From CALHKP01 sp963558075 (GTDB taxonomy: Bacteria; Bacillota; Clostridia; Peptostreptococcales; Anaerovoracaceae), in contig CAUWFN010000009.1 in assembly GCA_963558075.1 (NCBI GenBank), positions 53,581-117,580 on the forward strand: DNA of 64,000 nucleotides, read 5' to 3'. Both the position numbers and the translations under genes were made by a program. Below, in pieces: positions 1 through 8,301 of this stretch (position 1 is the first letter of the stretch; every line of letters starts with the position of its first letter). The notes under the pieces were generated by a model that saw only the letters and a list, made by a program, of their open reading frames with translations, was not told the DNA's origin and searched no databases.

Positions 1-313
1 CTTTTGGATGACGCATAGCGATTATATCTACATAATGGCTTACTACTGTAACGGTATCTTCGATTGTCTCACCCTTTGCAGCTGAGCTTGAGGAAGCCTC
101 AGAAAAACCAAATACGCTGCCACCGAGCTCTAGCATTGCAGCTTCAAAGCTTAGGCGTGTACGTGTGCTTGGCTCAAAGAACAGAGTAGCAAGTTTTTTG
201 TGAGCGCATATATCCTGATATTTTACTGGGTTTTCTGCAATATCGTCTGCTACATTCATAAGAGAATCTAGCTCTTCTACTGTAAAATCAGTAATGTTTA
301 TAAGGTTTCTCAT
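1..313 (-). CDS. pyrB: Aspartate carbamoyltransferase catalytic chain (partial)
   Basis: The first 104 or so residues of aspartate carbamoyltransferase are present; the rest lies beyond the left edge. The enzyme joins carbamoyl phosphate to aspartate, the first committed step of pyrimidine synthesis. The carbamoyl-phosphate-binding motif [13 protein letters not shown] is clear near residue 50, followed by MLELGG, and the preceding helices ([17 protein letters not shown]) fit the family. The ATG lies two bases after the pyrE stop, so the two genes are almost certainly co-transcribed and translationally coupled. It is the last visible gene of a minus-strand pyr operon. Whether a regulatory pyrI follows cannot be seen. 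Confidence 0.93.
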   Translation of the reverse strand, partial: MRNLINITDFTVEELDSLMNVADDIAENPVKYQDICAHKKLATLFFEPSTRTRLSFEAAMLELGGSVFGFSEASSSSAAKGETIEDTVTVVSHYVDIIAMRHPK

Positions 314-315
314 AA

Positions 316-948
316 TTACTTACCCATCCAGCTTTCGTCAGAAGGATTGTCTCTGAATTTCAGGATGCGTTCGATAGCATCTTCGTTTATATATCCTGTT
401 TCAGCAGCAACGCCTACAAGAGTATCAAGGTCGCATAAGCTTACGTTCTTAACGTCATTTGCAGCAAGCTTTTCTAGACCTTTTTTCATGCCATATGTGA
501 ATATGCTTGCAACACCTAGAACCTCTGCGCCTGCTTCTCTTAGGGCTTCTACAGTTTCTACGGCAGATCCTGCTGTTGAGATAAGGTCTTCGATTACAAC
601 AACTTTCTGACCTTTTTCGAGTCTACCTTCGATTCTGTTAGTTCTGCCGTGGTCTTTAGCAGAGCCTCTTACGTATCCCATTGGAAGGTTCATGAGGTGA
701 CCTACTATTGCAGCGTGAGCGATACCTGCTGTACTTGTTCCCATAAGAACTTCACACTCAGGGTAGTTTTCTTTTACGATATTTACAAGACCTTCTTCGA
801 TAGCAGTTCTTACAGCAGGTGCAGTAAGAGTAAGTCTGTTGTCGCAGTAGATAGGGCTTTTGATTCCGCTTGCCCAAGTGAATGGATCTTCCGGTCTAAG
901 GAAAACAGCTTCGATTGAAAGCAGTCCTTTTGCTATTTCTTTGTTCAT
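316..948 (-). CDS. pyrE: Orotate phosphoribosyltransferase
   Basis: This 210-residue protein transfers orotate onto PRPP to give OMP in the cytosol. The PRPP-binding loop [14 protein letters not shown] sits near residues 116-129, and the N-terminal [12 protein letters not shown] segment is typical of PyrE. Length is normal for the Firmicute type. It lies 24 bases after pyrF and two bases before pyrB in the minus-strand pyr operon. A GGAGGA-type ribosome binding site precedes the ATG. I see no attenuator or PyrR-binding leader between the genes, so regulation is probably set upstream of the operon. Confidence 0.95.
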   Translation of the reverse strand: MNKEIAKGLLSIEAVFLRPEDPFTWASGIKSPIYCDNRLTLTAPAVRTAIEEGLVNIVKENYPECEVLMGTSTAGIAHAAIVGHLMNLPMGYVRGSAKDHGRTNRIEGRLEKGQKVVVIEDLISTAGSAVETVEALREAGAEVLGVASIFTYGMKKGLEKLAANDVKNVSLCDLDTLVGVAAETGYINEDAIERILKFRDNPSDESWMGK

Positions 949-972
949 ATATATTCCTCCTGATAGTATAAA

Positions 973-1671
973 TTAGCCGACAAATTCGTTAAGGCATCTT
1001 TCGTATGCAGCCACAGGGTCTTCTGCAGCAGTGATAGGTCTTCCTACTACGATGTAGTCTGAACCCATCTGTTTAGCGCCTTCCGGTGTAGTGATTCTTG
1101 TCTGGTCATCCTGCTTTGCTCCTGCAAAACGAACGCCAGGTGTAACTGTCTGGAAATCAGCTCCGCAGTATTCGTGAATCATAGAAGATTCTAGCGGTGA
1201 GCAAACAATTCCATCAAGACCCGCCTCCATAGCGTTCTTTGCGTATTCTTTTACACAGTCTTCTACAGTTCCTGGTATTCTGATGTCTTCATTCATCTGT
1301 TCGTTGCTTGTTGATGTAAGCTGAGTTACAGCAATAAGCATCGCGTGAGAACCGTCTTCTTTTGTGAGGCCACGGAGAGCAGCCTTCATCATTTCTTTTG
1401 TTCCGGCAGCGTGAACATTTGTCATGTCAACATCTAGATTTGATAAAACTCTCATAGCTTTTTCTACAGTGTTTGGAATATCGTGAAGCTTAAGGTCGAG
1501 GAAGATTTTGTGTCCTCTTGCTTTGATTTCACGAACGATGGCAGGACCTTCAGCATAATAAAGCTCCATACCGATTTTTACGAATGGTTTCTTTCCTTCG
1601 AACTTGTCAAGGAATGCAAATGTTTCTTCCTTTGTAGGGAAGTCACATGCGATGATTACGTCTTTTCCCAT
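973..1671 (-). CDS. pyrF: Orotidine 5'-phosphate decarboxylase
   Basis: This 232-residue TIM-barrel enzyme decarboxylates OMP to UMP, the last step of the de novo pathway. The catalytic Asp/Lys array is visible as [12 protein letters not shown] near residues 57-68, and the phosphate-gripping C-terminal motif is [12 protein letters not shown]. Length is normal for the short bacterial class. It lies 12 bases after pyrD and 24 before pyrE. A GGAGAAA site precedes the ATG. Nothing unusual is visible. Confidence 0.95.
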   Translation of the reverse strand: MGKDVIIACDFPTKEETFAFLDKFEGKKPFVKIGMELYYAEGPAIVREIKARGHKIFLDLKLHDIPNTVEKAMRVLSNLDVDMTNVHAAGTKEMMKAALRGLTKEDGSHAMLIAVTQLTSTSNEQMNEDIRIPGTVEDCVKEYAKNAMEAGLDGIVCSPLESSMIHEYCGADFQTVTPGVRFAGAKQDDQTRITTPEGAKQMGSDYIVVGRPITAAEDPVAAYERCLNEFVG

Positions 1672-1683
1672 AGTTTCTCCTTT

Positions 1684-2595
1684 TTATTCAACTATACCGA
1701 TTATATCTGATAATTTATTGATTCCAAGCTCTTCCATAACAGTAGGAAGTTCTTCGATAATTTCTTTGCATGCATAAGGGTTAACAAGGTTTGCTGCACC
1801 AACCTGAACTGCAGAGGCACCGGCCATCATCATTTCGATTACGTCGCGAGCTGATGATACTCCGCCCATTCCAATTACAGGAATATCTACAGAGTGAGAT
1901 ACCTGGTATACCATTCTCACGGCAACAGGGAAAATTGCAGGACCAGAGAATCCACCCATTTTGTTTGCGATTACAGGTTTTCTCTGTCTTATATCAATTC
2001 TCATGCCAAGAAGAGTGTTAATAAGGCTGAGTCCATCAGCACCGGCATCTTCACATGCCTTTGCAATAGAAACGATATCTGTAACATTTGGACTGAGTTT
2101 GATATATACAGGTTTTGTTGTAACTTCCTTTACCGCTCTTGTTATTTCTGCAGCACTTTCTGGAAGTACGCCGTAGGCCATGCCGCCATTATGAACGTTT
2201 GGGCAACTTACATTAACCTCGATAATTCCCACGCTTTCCTGCTTATCCATAGCAGAGGCGCAGGCAATATATTCTTCTTTTGAGAAACCACTGATGTTTG
2301 CAATCAGAGGCTTTTTGAAAATTTTTGCCAGATTTGGAATCTCTTCGCTGCATACAGCATCAAGTCCCGGGTTCTGAAGTCCCACAGAATTTATAAGACC
2401 GCTTGGGCATTCTGCAATTCTAGGAAGCGGATTTCCCAGGCGAGGGTCTTTTGTTGTGCCTTTGAAAGAAATCGAGCCGAGGATGTTCAGATCATAAAGC
2501 TCTGCGAACTCCTGACCGAATCCAAAAGTGCCGCTTGCCGGAATAACAGGATTATCCAGGGTAAGCTCACCGAGTTTAACTTTTAAATCTACCAT
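1684..2595 (-). CDS. pyrD: Dihydroorotate dehydrogenase 1B, catalytic subunit
   Basis: This 303-residue FMN protein oxidises dihydroorotate to orotate. The class 1 catalytic cysteine is in VNVSCPNV, with the active-site loop PSGLINSVGLQNPG and the FMN phosphate site IGMGGVSSARD. It partners with PyrK, which passes electrons to NAD+ through FAD and a 2Fe-2S cluster. I place the start at the ATG of MVDLKVKL, seven bases inside the pyrK end and behind a GGAGGAAAT ribosome binding site. A longer reading to 2742 only adds out-of-frame pyrK sequence. The overlap implies translational coupling with pyrK. Confidence 0.95.
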   Translation of the reverse strand: MVDLKVKLGELTLDNPVIPASGTFGFGQEFAELYDLNILGSISFKGTTKDPRLGNPLPRIAECPSGLINSVGLQNPGLDAVCSEEIPNLAKIFKKPLIANISGFSKEEYIACASAMDKQESVGIIEVNVSCPNVHNGGMAYGVLPESAAEITRAVKEVTTKPVYIKLSPNVTDIVSIAKACEDAGADGLSLINTLLGMRIDIRQRKPVIANKMGGFSGPAIFPVAVRMVYQVSHSVDIPVIGMGGVSSARDVIEMMMAGASAVQVGAANLVNPYACKEIIEELPTVMEELGINKLSDIIGIVE

Positions 2596-3317
2596 ATTAT
2601 TTCCTCCCTGTTCATAATAGGACCATCTTTGCAGATTCGCTTGTTGCCATATTTTGTTTCGCAGGTGCAACCCATGCATGCGCCAAATCCGCAGGCCATT
2701 CTTGCTTCGAAGCTGAACTGTCCGTCTGGAGCCATGTCCCAAATAGCCTTGAGCATTGGTTCAGGTCCGCATGTGAAAACATAGTCGAAGTCCATGTCAG
2801 CCAGAGGTCCTGTAACAAAGCCTTTAGTTCCGAGGGAGCCGTCTGCTGTAGTGATAATAGGCTCAACGCCAAGAGCTTTGAAATCATCGATTAGAACTGC
2901 ATCAGAAGCAGTATTAAATCCTATGATAACCTGAGGAGTTTTTCCTTCAGCGATGAGTTTTTTTGTTAGGGCATAAAGAGGCGGAACTCCAATGCCACCG
3001 CCGACAACTACAGGTGATTTTGTTTCGGCAGATGTATCAAAGCCGTTACCCAGAGGAATCAGAACATCAAGAGAATGTCCGGGCTTCATCTCTGAAAGCT
3101 TTTTTGTGCCTTCACCGACTGTCTTGAAGATCAGCCTAATTTCGCTGTCGTTAAAATCGCATATTGAAATTGGACGGCGCAGATAAAAGCCTTTGATCTG
3201 TATGTTTACAAATCGTCCAGGATTTCCAATATCTTTGCAGTCGCCTTCTAAAATAAGCTGGAAGATATCGCTCTGGAGGCGAGTTACTTCTTTGATTTTC
3301 ATCAGTTGTTTGTTCAT
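2589..3317 (-). CDS. pyrK: Dihydroorotate dehydrogenase electron transfer subunit
   Basis: This 242-residue subunit carries FAD, an NAD-binding domain and a 2Fe-2S cluster, and couples PyrD to NAD+. FAD-binding RRPISICDF is near residue 50, the NAD-binding CGPEPML is in the C-terminal half, and the cluster cysteines lie in MACGFGACMGCTCET with a fourth in RICKDG. I chose the ATG of MNKQLMKIKEV because GGAGGG precedes it by about four bases; a TTG four codons upstream falls at the edge of that same site. It lies between the cvpA homologue and pyrD in the minus-strand operon. Confidence 0.94.
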   Translation of the reverse strand: MNKQLMKIKEVTRLQSDIFQLILEGDCKDIGNPGRFVNIQIKGFYLRRPISICDFNDSEIRLIFKTVGEGTKKLSEMKPGHSLDVLIPLGNGFDTSAETKSPVVVGGGIGVPPLYALTKKLIAEGKTPQVIIGFNTASDAVLIDDFKALGVEPIITTADGSLGTKGFVTGPLADMDFDYVFTCGPEPMLKAIWDMAPDGQFSFEARMACGFGACMGCTCETKYGNKRICKDGPIMNREEIIW

Positions 3318-3335
3318 TAGTCCCTCCAATATATA

Positions 3336-3977
3336 TTAAAAAAGATTTAGCAGATGTAAAAGCGGATTGTGCAGGAACAGGTAAGGTCCTGTGTAACTTG
3401 CTCTGAATCCGTCTATAATCGAAAATGATAGCTCAGGTCCGAGGATTGCAAGAACAGGTATCATCAAGAGCATGAGAAGACATACGATGAGGTATCCCTT
3501 GAAAGCTCCGACGAAAAATCCGAGAAGTCCGTTCAGACATCCTACTGGGCTATGCCGATTTGAAAAAATGCTGAGGTTAGTGATGATGCTACTCAGTATC
3601 CTGAAGAATACTAGTAGAATGAAAAATGCTAAGATAATCATGATAAATCTGCCGGCTCCGTCGGCAATTTCCTGAGTTATACTGTGAGCACCGTTTAAAA
3701 TCAGCACGTGGATGTCATCTGGAAGAGTCTCGAAAAGAGTGCTATCTGCGACAGCAGAGTCAAGACCTGCGGCAATATGTGAGGTCATGCTTTCATCAAA
3801 AGTCGAGTAGTCAGAAATAAGATGTGCAAAGGGTCCGGAGATAACACCTGCCAAAACCATGCAGATGATAGTTCTCAGAATACCTGTGATACTGCGAAAA
3901 ACACCTTTGCGAAATCCCAGAAGTGCTGAAAGTGTTATAACAGTCAGTATTGAAATATCAAAAAAAAGTCCAAGCAT
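3336..3977 (-). CDS. CvpA family membrane protein
   Basis: This 213-residue protein has four hydrophobic segments and the N-terminal CvpA signature (DISILTVITLSALLGFRKGV). The family is named for colicin V production, but its general role is unclear; in many bacteria the gene sits beside nucleotide-synthesis genes. Here it is the first gene of the minus-strand run, with pyrK starting 18 bases downstream, so it shares the pyr transcript. The ribosome binding site (AGAAGG) is modest. A C-terminal segment after the last helix is short. The family call is good; the function is unknown. Confidence 0.8.
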   Translation of the reverse strand: MLGLFFDISILTVITLSALLGFRKGVFRSITGILRTIICMVLAGVISGPFAHLISDYSTFDESMTSHIAAGLDSAVADSTLFETLPDDIHVLILNGAHSITQEIADGAGRFIMIILAFFILLVFFRILSSIITNLSIFSNRHSPVGCLNGLLGFFVGAFKGYLIVCLLMLLMIPVLAILGPELSFSIIDGFRASYTGPYLFLHNPLLHLLNLF

Positions 3978-4006
3978 ACCTTCTAAAACACACCCCCATA
4001 CGTAAA

Positions 4007-4035
4007 ATTATACTAATATAATAATACTAAAAAAA
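4007..4035 (-). promoter_or_regulatory. Candidate promoter of the cvpA-pyr operon
   Basis: Read on the minus strand there is a perfect TATAAT at 4007-4012, about 30 bases upstream of the cvpA ATG. A T-rich but poor -35 region lies about 17 bases further up. The short leader has no room for a PyrR attenuator. The -10 is seen directly; promoter function is inferred. Confidence 0.4.
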
Positions 4036-4128
4036 CAGTGATTCTTCAATAGCATAATTGGAATACAGGGGGCGAGGGCACCTTATAAACAATCGGAGTT
4101 AAGTGAACTTATAAATGAAGGGAGTATT

Positions 4129-5502
4129 ATGAGAGTCTTCACAAAATTAGAATTCCCATGTAAAATAGATATATCGAAAGGGGAGTTTCGATGTGGGGAA
4201 ATTCGAAAGGGGAAATTCGAAATGATAGAGAAAAGCACTGTTTATAAGCAGAAGGCGAAGAGAATTCTAACGATAAGCCTGATTACGGGGATTGCATCTC
4301 AGCTAAGCTTACATTTTTTTGATGGAAGTTTTATTGCATCTCTTGGAGTTATATGCATTCCGGCAGCAATATTTCTTCTAGATGATGTGGATATAATTCC
4401 GACCGCATTTTTATCAGCGGTATTTATTCTTGCTCTGCGAGTTTTGATGCATTTGATACAGTATGGGGTAGAGCCGGGGCTTTTGAATAACTACTTACCG
4501 GAGACGGTTTTTTACATGCTAGTAGGTATATTTTGGTATATCTTTGATGCTCTTACAGGTCACAGCCGAAAGCTTTCTATTTTCATGCCGGGGATGATGA
4601 TTATAGACTATCTGGGAAACGAGATGGAAATGTTTGCAAGACTTCAGGCGGGAGCTGAGTTTTTCGTTTATCAGTACACTTTGATTATGATTGTCTGCGT
4701 GAGAGGGCTTGTGCTGTTTGCTGTGCTTAAGCTTGCAGGCCAGTACGGAATTATGCTTATGTCAAAGACTCATGCCGAGAGATATCAAAGGCTGATAATG
4801 CTCATATCAAATCTAAGCGGTGAAGTAGTATGGATGAACAAAAATTTTGATCAGATAGAAAGAGCCATGAGCGTATCATATAAATTGTATGATAGCCTTA
4901 AAGAGAGCGGAAATGATGATGCGGCAAAGGATGCTTTGACGCTAGCAAAGGATATCCATGAGATAAAGAAAGAGTATAGGCTCATAAGCCAGGGTATTTC
5001 TGAGAATCTGAAGAGGGAAACAAAGGACGGAATGGAGATGCAGGAGCTTTTGAATATCCTGATTCAGTCTGTGCAAAATCAAATGAAAGGCTCGGGAAAG
5101 AGTCTCTCTGTGAATGTAAATCTCGAAGAGCGGCTGTTTGTCGAAAATCCTTACCTTTATCTTTCGGTTTTTCATAACCTAATGACAAATTCGATAGATG
5201 CAGCAGAGGAAGCTTGCATAATAACTATAAGTGAGAAAAAGGAAGGTAGCCGTTATGTGTTTGAATTTGCAGACGAGGGACCAGGCGTTGCAGAAGAATA
5301 CAGAAACTGGATTTTTGAGCCGAGATTTTCTACTAAGATAGATTACACGACAGGTAATGTAAGCAGGGGCCTTGGGCTGCCTATTGTAAAGGGAATTATA
5401 GAAGAAAGGCTTGGCGGCAAAATAGTGCTGAAGAGGACGAACAAAGGTGCTACGTTCGAAATTAGGCTACCCGAAATTGATTTGGAGGTGGTTAAGGGAT
5501 GA
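4129..5502 (+). CDS. GlnK-like sensor histidine kinase
   Basis: This is a membrane sensor kinase of the type of Bacillus subtilis GlnK (YcbA), which in that species senses glutamine with its partner GlnL. Four to five hydrophobic segments fill roughly residues 45-230. The H-box is DIHEIKKEY with the phosphoacceptor at His277, or His246 from the shorter start. The ATPase domain shows the N-box HNLMTNSIDAAE, G1 DEGPGV, F-box FEPRFSTK and G2 SRGLGLPIV. Two starts are plausible: ATG 4129 behind AAGGGAG, and ATG 4222 behind GGGGA inside a tandem repeat. The 4222 start matches the usual family N-terminus better. The stop overlaps the regulator start (ATGA). The ligand is inferred only from family. 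Confidence 0.85.
   Translation: MRVFTKLEFPCKIDISKGEFRCGEIRKGKFEMIEKSTVYKQKAKRILTISLITGIASQLSLHFFDGSFIASLGVICIPAAIFLLDDVDIIPTAFLSAVFILALRVLMHLIQYGVEPGLLNNYLPETVFYMLVGIFWYIFDALTGHSRKLSIFMPGMMIIDYLGNEMEMFARLQAGAEFFVYQYTLIMIVCVRGLVLFAVLKLAGQYGIMLMSKTHAERYQRLIMLISNLSGEVVWMNKNFDQIERAMSVSYKLYDSLKESGNDDAAKDALTLAKDIHEIKKEYRLISQGISENLKRETKDGMEMQELLNILIQSVQNQMKGSGKSLSVNVNLEERLFVENPYLYLSVFHNLMTNSIDAAEEACIITISEKKEGSRYVFEFADEGPGVAEEYRNWIFEPRFSTKIDYTTGNVSRGLGLPIVKGIIEERLGGKIVLKRTNKGATFEIRLPEIDLEVVKG
4180..4222 (+). repeat. Tandem 14-bp repeat carrying a ribosome binding site
   Basis: The unit GGGGAAATTCGAAA occurs twice back to back, at 4195-4208 and 4209-4222. A diverged 15-base copy (GGGGAGTTTCGATGT) lies at 4180-4194. 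Each unit presents a GGGG Shine-Dalgarno-like core about nine bases before an ATG or ATG-like triplet. The last copy leads directly into the in-frame ATG at 4222. The repeats are seen directly; any regulatory role is inference. Confidence 0.85.
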
Positions 5503-6359
5503 GAATTTTTCTTCTTGATGATGATGCTTCAGTAACAGAGGTGCTGAAAATAATAATAAGAGATAAGAATCTTGGAACTGTGTGCGGAGTTTCCCATTCG
5601 GCACTGGACGCCCTTGATGTTTTGGAGGATGCCGCACCCGATATAATAATAACTGATTTACTTATGCCAGAAGTTGACGGGATAACTTTCGTAAAGAAGG
5701 CATCAAAGCTGTGTCCCGAGGCGTCTTTCATAATGCTTTCGCAGGTTTCTGACAAAGAAATGGTCGCAAAAGGCTACGATGCCGGAGTCGAGTTTTATAT
5801 TCAGAAACCTGTCAACGGAATCGAGGTCATCAGGGTCATCGAAAACGTAGCGAGGGCCCAGTCCATGCAGAGGACCATCGATTCCGTCCAGTCGCTGTTT
5901 GCCGGCGCGGGGAATCTGGGCAAACAGGCGCCTGGCGAAAGCTCGGGCGAGACGGATACTTCAGACTATGAAACTCGTATAAAAAGAATACTTCAGAAAC
6001 TTGGAATAATTGGGGAACGTGGTAGCGAGGATATAATAAAAATTGTATGTTACTTCTGCGAGCACGAAAGTGCACTAAGCGACATGACAATCGCAGAAAT
6101 CTGTGCAAAATACTCAGATATGCCAAAATCCATGGAGCAGCGAATCAGAAGAGCTGCCGCAAGCGGACTTTCTAACATAGCACATATGGGTCTAGATGAT
6201 TTTGGTAATGAAATATTCGAAGAGTACTCGGCAAGTCTTTTCCGATTTGAACAGGTGAGAAAAGAAATGGAATATATAAAAGGAAACTCAAGCCAGCATG
6301 GAAATGTGCAGATAAGAAAATTCATAACAGCACTTGTAAACGCATGCATGGAAGCCTAA
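5499..6359 (+). CDS. GlnL-like response regulator with YcbB-type output domain
   Basis: This 286-residue regulator has an N-terminal receiver domain: acidic pocket LDDDAS, phosphoacceptor in DIIITDLLMPEVDG, switch residues MLSQ and QKPVNG. A linker follows, then a C-terminal output domain of the type found in B. subtilis GlnL (YcbB), with ITDLLMPE and SMEQRIRRAAA as recognisable stretches. It overlaps the kinase stop by four bases (ATGA), so the pair is translationally coupled. In B. subtilis the homologous pair induces glutaminase and glutamine uptake; no such targets are next to it here. Bases around 5821-5940, covering the linker, are about 61% GC, far above the flanks. It ends before a strong bidirectional terminator. 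Confidence 0.87.
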   Translation: MRIFLLDDDASVTEVLKIIIRDKNLGTVCGVSHSALDALDVLEDAAPDIIITDLLMPEVDGITFVKKASKLCPEASFIMLSQVSDKEMVAKGYDAGVEFYIQKPVNGIEVIRVIENVARAQSMQRTIDSVQSLFAGAGNLGKQAPGESSGETDTSDYETRIKRILQKLGIIGERGSEDIIKIVCYFCEHESALSDMTIAEICAKYSDMPKSMEQRIRRAAASGLSNIAHMGLDDFGNEIFEEYSASLFRFEQVRKEMEYIKGNSSQHGNVQIRKFITALVNACMEA

Positions 6360-6406
6360 GTTAGAAATTAAAAGGATATAGCCTTGGATTACAAGGATAA
6401 AAAAAG

Positions 6407-6445
6407 ACTGCCGAAAGGATGCTATAGCACTTCGGCAGTTTTTTA
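6407..6445 (+). terminator. Bidirectional intrinsic terminator
   Basis: A nine-base stem (ACTGCCGAA / TTCGGCAGT, 6407-6415 with 6431-6439) is followed by TTTTTT on the plus strand and by a T-run on the minus strand. It lies between the convergent GlnL-like gene and the YkvI-like gene and can serve both. Confidence 0.92.
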
Positions 6446-6451
6446 CTATTA

Positions 6452-7579
6452 CTATTTTGCTGTATCTGCTTGAATTATACTTGCCTCTGCACGCTCGCTT
6501 AGACGAAGCTTTGCTTTTCGTCCCTGAATATCTCTGTAAGCTGCGAGAACAAGGAATATTACTCCAAGGTAGCCACTGAATGGATAGATAACGTTTACAA
6601 GAACCTTAAAATCAGTCATTCCAAGGACTAGACCTACGGCTGAAACGATGAATGCAACGATAACGCATTTTTTGCTCTTATCTTCAGCAAAGGTTCTTAC
6701 AACACCCCAAAGCATAGGGACTGTTGTTGTGTATATACCGCAGCAGATGATTACAGAAAATGCAACTGCAAGAACAGGACTGATCTTCTGTGCGAGAACA
6801 AGAGTTGGAACTGCCTTTGAGTACAGACCATCGATATTAGCTGTAAGTCCAAGGTTCATTACAATTACAGAAGCTCCAAATAAAAGTCCGCCGATAAATC
6901 CGCTGAGGCTCGCTTCTTTTGCGCTTCCTGCGCCTTTACCTATGCTTGATGCAAGAACTATAACTACGACAGTGTTAAATCCTGGATAAAGGATTGCAGA
7001 GCCGAGCCATCCGCCCTGAGCAGTTGTAATATCAAGATCTGGAATTAATGCAATTGATTCTGAAAGATTGCCAGCACCTGTAACTATTCCGTATATACCG
7101 ATTCCAACAGCAAAGACGATAATTACACTTCCTAGAGTTCCAAGAACGTCTGTAATCTTTGTCAGGCCTAGAATAACTGTGAAAAATGCAAGGGTAGCCA
7201 TGCCGATACGACCAATCATAGGATTTAAACCGAAATATTCACTCAGAGTAGTACCTGCTCCAGAGATCATGATTAGGAATACACCAAACAGGAAAATCTG
7301 CATTATAATCTGAATTACTTTACCTGTTTTTTTGCCAAAATAGTAGCCGACGATATCCCCTGGTTCCTTCAGCTGCTGTTCATAGCCATGTTTCATGAAT
7401 CTGCTTCCGGCCCATGCAAACAGGATTGTTGTTACGACAGTTCCTGCTATCCCCATAGCTCCGTGAGCTGTAAAAAACTGCATGATTTCCTGACCTGTAG
7501 CAAAGCCTGAACCTATCGCACAGGCGATAAAAGCTCCAGAAAATTTACATACTCTTGCAATGCTTACATTGTTATTCAT
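6452..7579 (-). CDS. YkvI-like membrane transporter
   Basis: This 375-residue integral membrane protein has about ten hydrophobic helices. The N-terminus (FSGAFIACAIGSGFATGQEIMQ) has the unwound-helix glycine pattern of LeuT-fold transporters and matches the B. subtilis YkvI family, which has no settled substrate. A short basic C-terminal tail (RKAKLRLSER) is cytoplasmic by charge. AGGAAGG lies ten bases before the ATG. It is a single-gene unit, convergent with the GlnK/GlnL-like pair across a shared terminator. Proximity makes an amino acid substrate tempting, but that is inference. Confidence 0.78.
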   Translation of the reverse strand: MNNNVSIARVCKFSGAFIACAIGSGFATGQEIMQFFTAHGAMGIAGTVVTTILFAWAGSRFMKHGYEQQLKEPGDIVGYYFGKKTGKVIQIIMQIFLFGVFLIMISGAGTTLSEYFGLNPMIGRIGMATLAFFTVILGLTKITDVLGTLGSVIIVFAVGIGIYGIVTGAGNLSESIALIPDLDITTAQGGWLGSAILYPGFNTVVVIVLASSIGKGAGSAKEASLSGFIGGLLFGASVIVMNLGLTANIDGLYSKAVPTLVLAQKISPVLAVAFSVIICCGIYTTTVPMLWGVVRTFAEDKSKKCVIVAFIVSAVGLVLGMTDFKVLVNVIYPFSGYLGVIFLVLAAYRDIQGRKAKLRLSERAEASIIQADTAK

Positions 7580-7785
7580 AAGTAAAAACCTTCCTTTCTA
7601 TTAACTAACCTCTAATTCTTTACCTTTAATCAAAACGGCAGAATTGAATGAATTATCTGCTATTTACTGTATGTATTAAGTATAATACACAAGGTACAGC
7701 AGGTAACAGAAAGTTACGAATAGTAATTTCTCAAAAAGCAAGTATACAATCTGACCCCTTGTATCAGGTTCAGTACAAAAAAATC

Positions 7786-7814
7786 TTGAATACAATGTGC
7801 ACTTATGGTAGAAT
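7786..7814 (+). promoter_or_regulatory. Promoter of tadA, possibly giving a leaderless mRNA
   Basis: TTGAAT (7786-7791) and TAGAAT (7809-7814) are separated by exactly 17 bases, and the -10 has an extended TG motif. Transcription would start near 7821, only about four bases before the ATG at 7825. No Shine-Dalgarno sequence precedes that ATG. Confidence 0.65.
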
Positions 7815-7824
7815 TATAAGATAT

Positions 7825-8301
7825 ATGGATAAGTTTATGATAGAGGCACTCAAAGAGGCCGAAAAAGCGAGAAACCTTGGAGAAATTCCTATAGGCGCTG
7901 TAATCGTAAAGGATAACGAGATTATCAGCAGAGGACACAATCTCACAGAAACCACCAAGGATCCGACTGCCCATGCAGAGATGATTGCAATCAGAAATGC
8001 AGCTAAGGTGCTCGGAGGATGGCGGCTGTTAGGTTGCGATATGTATGTAACTATTGAACCATGCTCTATGTGTGCGGGAGCACTTGTATGGTCCCGAATC
8101 AGAAAGCTTTACATAGGTTCAAGAGATCCAAAGGCGGGGGCCTGCGGTTCTGTTCTAAATATCGTTCAGAACGAGCGGCTTAACCACCAGATAGAGACGG
8201 AAGTAGGAATTATGGAAGCCGAATGCAGCCAGATTGTAAAAGGTTTTTTCCATGACTTAAGAAATAAAAAAAAGAACAAAAAATCGGAGGAACAGAAATG
8301 A
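7825..8301 (+). CDS. tadA: tRNA-specific adenosine deaminase
   Basis: This 158-residue zinc deaminase converts A34 of tRNA-Arg(ACG) to inosine. The zinc and proton-shuttle motif is HAEMIAI, and the other zinc ligands are in EPCSMCAGAL. The C-terminal helix is lysine-rich. I chose the ATG of MDKFMIEALKEAEKARN because it matches the family N-terminus and length; the open frame runs upstream to 7648, but that would run through the promoter and add 59 unrelated residues. No ribosome binding site is visible, which fits the promoter placement. The stop overlaps the next start (ATGA). Confidence 0.93.
   Translation: MDKFMIEALKEAEKARNLGEIPIGAVIVKDNEIISRGHNLTETTKDPTAHAEMIAIRNAAKVLGGWRLLGCDMYVTIEPCSMCAGALVWSRIRKLYIGSRDPKAGACGSVLNIVQNERLNHQIETEVGIMEAECSQIVKGFFHDLRNKKKNKKSEEQK

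Noticed and set aside
3978..4128. PyrR-type attenuator before the pyr operon
   Set aside because: The leader from the candidate promoter to cvpA is only about 25-30 bases and has no terminator/antiterminator pair.
7648..7824. Upstream extension of the tadA frame by 59 residues
   Set aside because: It runs through a good promoter, has no ribosome binding site and lies outside the TadA family N-terminus.
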